Below, one piece after another: positions 4,995 to 5,702 of a stretch of 5,702 bases of DNA. Source of the DNA: Candidatus Caldipriscus sp. T1.2 (lineage in GTDB: Bacteria; Hydrothermota; Hydrothermia; LBFQ01); contig LBFQ01000069.1 of the NCBI GenBank assembly GCA_000980735.1, forward strand, positions 9,293 through 14,994. Reading direction: 5' to 3'. Each line of letters begins with the position of its first letter. Positions within the stretch are counted from its first letter, which is position 1. A program made the translations under genes and the position numbers. The notes under the pieces are model-generated. The model searched no databases, had not been told where the DNA came from, and saw nothing but the letters and a program-made list of their open reading frames with translations.

Positions 4995-5491
4995 CGGTAC
5001 TTTTCTTAGGGTGTAGGAACGTCTTCCTTCCCAAAACCGTTGATGTTGGTGGTGTTTATTATGATCCGATAAGGCCCGAATATGTGGTAAAGAACCTTCA
5101 GACCGCTTACACCTTAAGGGACATTGAGAGGTACAAGGAGTGCCTGGATAGGGACAGCTTCAAGTTTTACTTTGACCCATCCCAAAGCGATATTAGGGAC
5201 ATCCTAAGGGATAGGTGGGGAATAGATAGTCTATCTTGGGGATACAACGAGGAGGTAATATCCGCCCAGAGGTTGTTTGAGTACGCAAGGAACATAGTCT
5301 TAAACCTTACAAACGGTGCAAAAATATACTCCTCCGAGAATTCGGAAACATGGATATGGGATTATTATCTGAAGATAGAGCCCGCTGTTGAGGGGCAAGG
5401 GGAGGCGGTGGGTAAGGCGATATTCACCTTTGTGAAAAAGGGTAATAAGTGGTACATAAGGTTATGGCAGGATTACAGATCCGGGATGTAG
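4973..5491 (+). CDS. Predicted lipoprotein with NTF2-like domain; probable non-canonical ATC start
   Basis: The first canonical start in this frame is GTG 5084, but the frame is open back to a stop at 4928-4930. Upstream of 5084 it encodes RNTLTVAVLFLGC, a basic n-region, hydrophobic core and lipobox-like Cys (TGT at 5012-5014). No ATG, GTG or TTG exists in the frame before 5084. ATC 4973 sits 8 nt after a GGAGG and gives a 172-residue protein with lipidated Cys14. ATT 4943 is an alternative, and a sequencing error is possible. The mature part resembles NTF2-like lipoproteins: AYTLRDIERYKECLDRDSFKFYF near the start of the domain (about residues 44-66), a central WGYNEE, and a final strand pair ending VKKGNKWYIRLWQDY. 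It probably binds a small hydrophobic ligand or a partner protein, but no catalytic residues can be assigned. It overlaps the rpmA end by 22 bp and gpsA by 28 bp. The coding region is confident; the start is not. Confidence 0.7.
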   Translation: MRNTLTVAVLFLGCRNVFLPKTVDVGGVYYDPIRPEYVVKNLQTAYTLRDIERYKECLDRDSFKFYFDPSQSDIRDILRDRWGIDSLSWGYNEEVISAQRLFEYARNIVLNLTNGAKIYSSENSETWIWDYYLKIEPAVEGQGEAVGKAIFTFVKKGNKWYIRLWQDYRSGM

Positions 5492-5694
5492 GGGTAATAG
5501 GGGGAGGGGCTTGGGGTCTGAGCTTGGCGAACCTTTTGGGGGAGAAGGGCTTTAGGGTTTTGGTTTGGGATAGAAATTCGGATAGAATAAGGTTTTTGAG
5601 GGAAAATAGGGAGGATCCTCAGAGGCTACCGGGTGTAAAAATCAACGAAAGGGTCGAATTTACGGAAAACCTCCTTGATCTTTCAAAGGGGATC
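5464..5694 (+). CDS. gpsA: Glycerol-3-phosphate dehydrogenase [NAD(P)+], N-terminal fragment
   Basis: The fragment covers about 77 residues of the N-terminal Rossmann domain. GpsA reduces dihydroxyacetone phosphate to sn-glycerol 3-phosphate for phospholipid synthesis in the cytoplasm. Visible family features are VGVIGGGAWG at about 9-18 (the dinucleotide-binding loop, with the characteristic GxWG), VLVWDR at 32-37, REN at 46-48, and LPGV at 55-58 followed by NERVEFTENL. I place the start at ATG 5464, which leaves nine residues before the first beta strand; GTG 5449 is an in-frame alternative with a better-placed AAAGGG. The apparent stop codon TAG at 5698-5700 lies in the XbaI site of the vector polylinker and is not native, so the gene continues right, normally to a little over 300 residues. 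It overlaps the upstream lipoprotein gene by 28 bp. Confidence 0.93.
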
Positions 5695-5702
5695 CTCTAG
5701 AG
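5690..5702. other. Cloning-vector polylinker at right end (BamHI-XbaI)
   Basis: GGATCC is directly followed by TCTAGAG, the pUC-type polylinker order and the mirror image of the left end. The GATC at 5691-5694 is the likely junction, so 5695-5702 is vector. It introduces an artificial in-frame stop in gpsA. Confidence 0.87.

Overview
The window is a cloned piece of a bacterial chromosome, most likely from a thermophilic member of the Aquificales (Hydrogenobacter/Thermocrinis/Aquifex-like). That assignment is an inference. It rests on the dominance of AGG/AGA for Arg and ATA for Ile, very compact overlapping genes, Lys/Glu-rich and Ile/Val-rich proteins, and a periplasmic c-type cytochrome. 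No rRNA or other decisive marker is present. Both ends carry the same XbaI-BamHI polylinker sequence in inverted orientation, so the insert is about 5.68 kb, bounded by GATC sites, and the outermost gene at each end is truncated.

Layout: two transcription units diverge from an 80-bp intergenic region (4183-4262). Leftward (minus strand, 4182 down to 1) runs a tight six-gene unit: a DivIVA-like coiled-coil protein, a membrane-anchored FHA/TPR protein, ribosomal protein L21 (rplU), a COG2426 'small multidrug export' membrane protein, a DUF212/YuiD divergent-PAP2 membrane protein, and a truncated MscS-type mechanosensitive channel. Genes overlap by 4 to 13 bp, except for a 12-bp gap before rplU that is occupied by a near-perfect Shine-Dalgarno. 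Rightward (plus strand) lie a lipoprotein monoheme cytochrome c, ribosomal protein L27 (rpmA) with its own promoter, an NTF2-like lipoprotein whose start codon appears to be non-canonical, and the N-terminal part of glycerol-3-phosphate dehydrogenase (gpsA). There is no gene-free stretch above 300 bases, and no RNA gene, mobile element or CRISPR array was seen.

The most notable signals are these. (1) All three genes that begin a transcription unit (divIVA-like, cytochrome, rpmA) have a perfect TATAAT exactly 8 nt before the ATG and no Shine-Dalgarno, which predicts essentially leaderless mRNAs, whereas several internal genes have Shine-Dalgarno sites. (2) The lipoprotein downstream of rpmA has an in-frame signal peptide and lipobox upstream of its first canonical start, preceded by a GGGGAGG and an AUC codon at ideal spacing. 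(3) rplU and rpmA, normally adjacent, are separated and divergent. (4) A DivIVA-like protein is translationally coupled to an FHA-transmembrane-TPR protein, a plausible cell-pole or division scaffold pair in an apparently Gram-negative thermophile.
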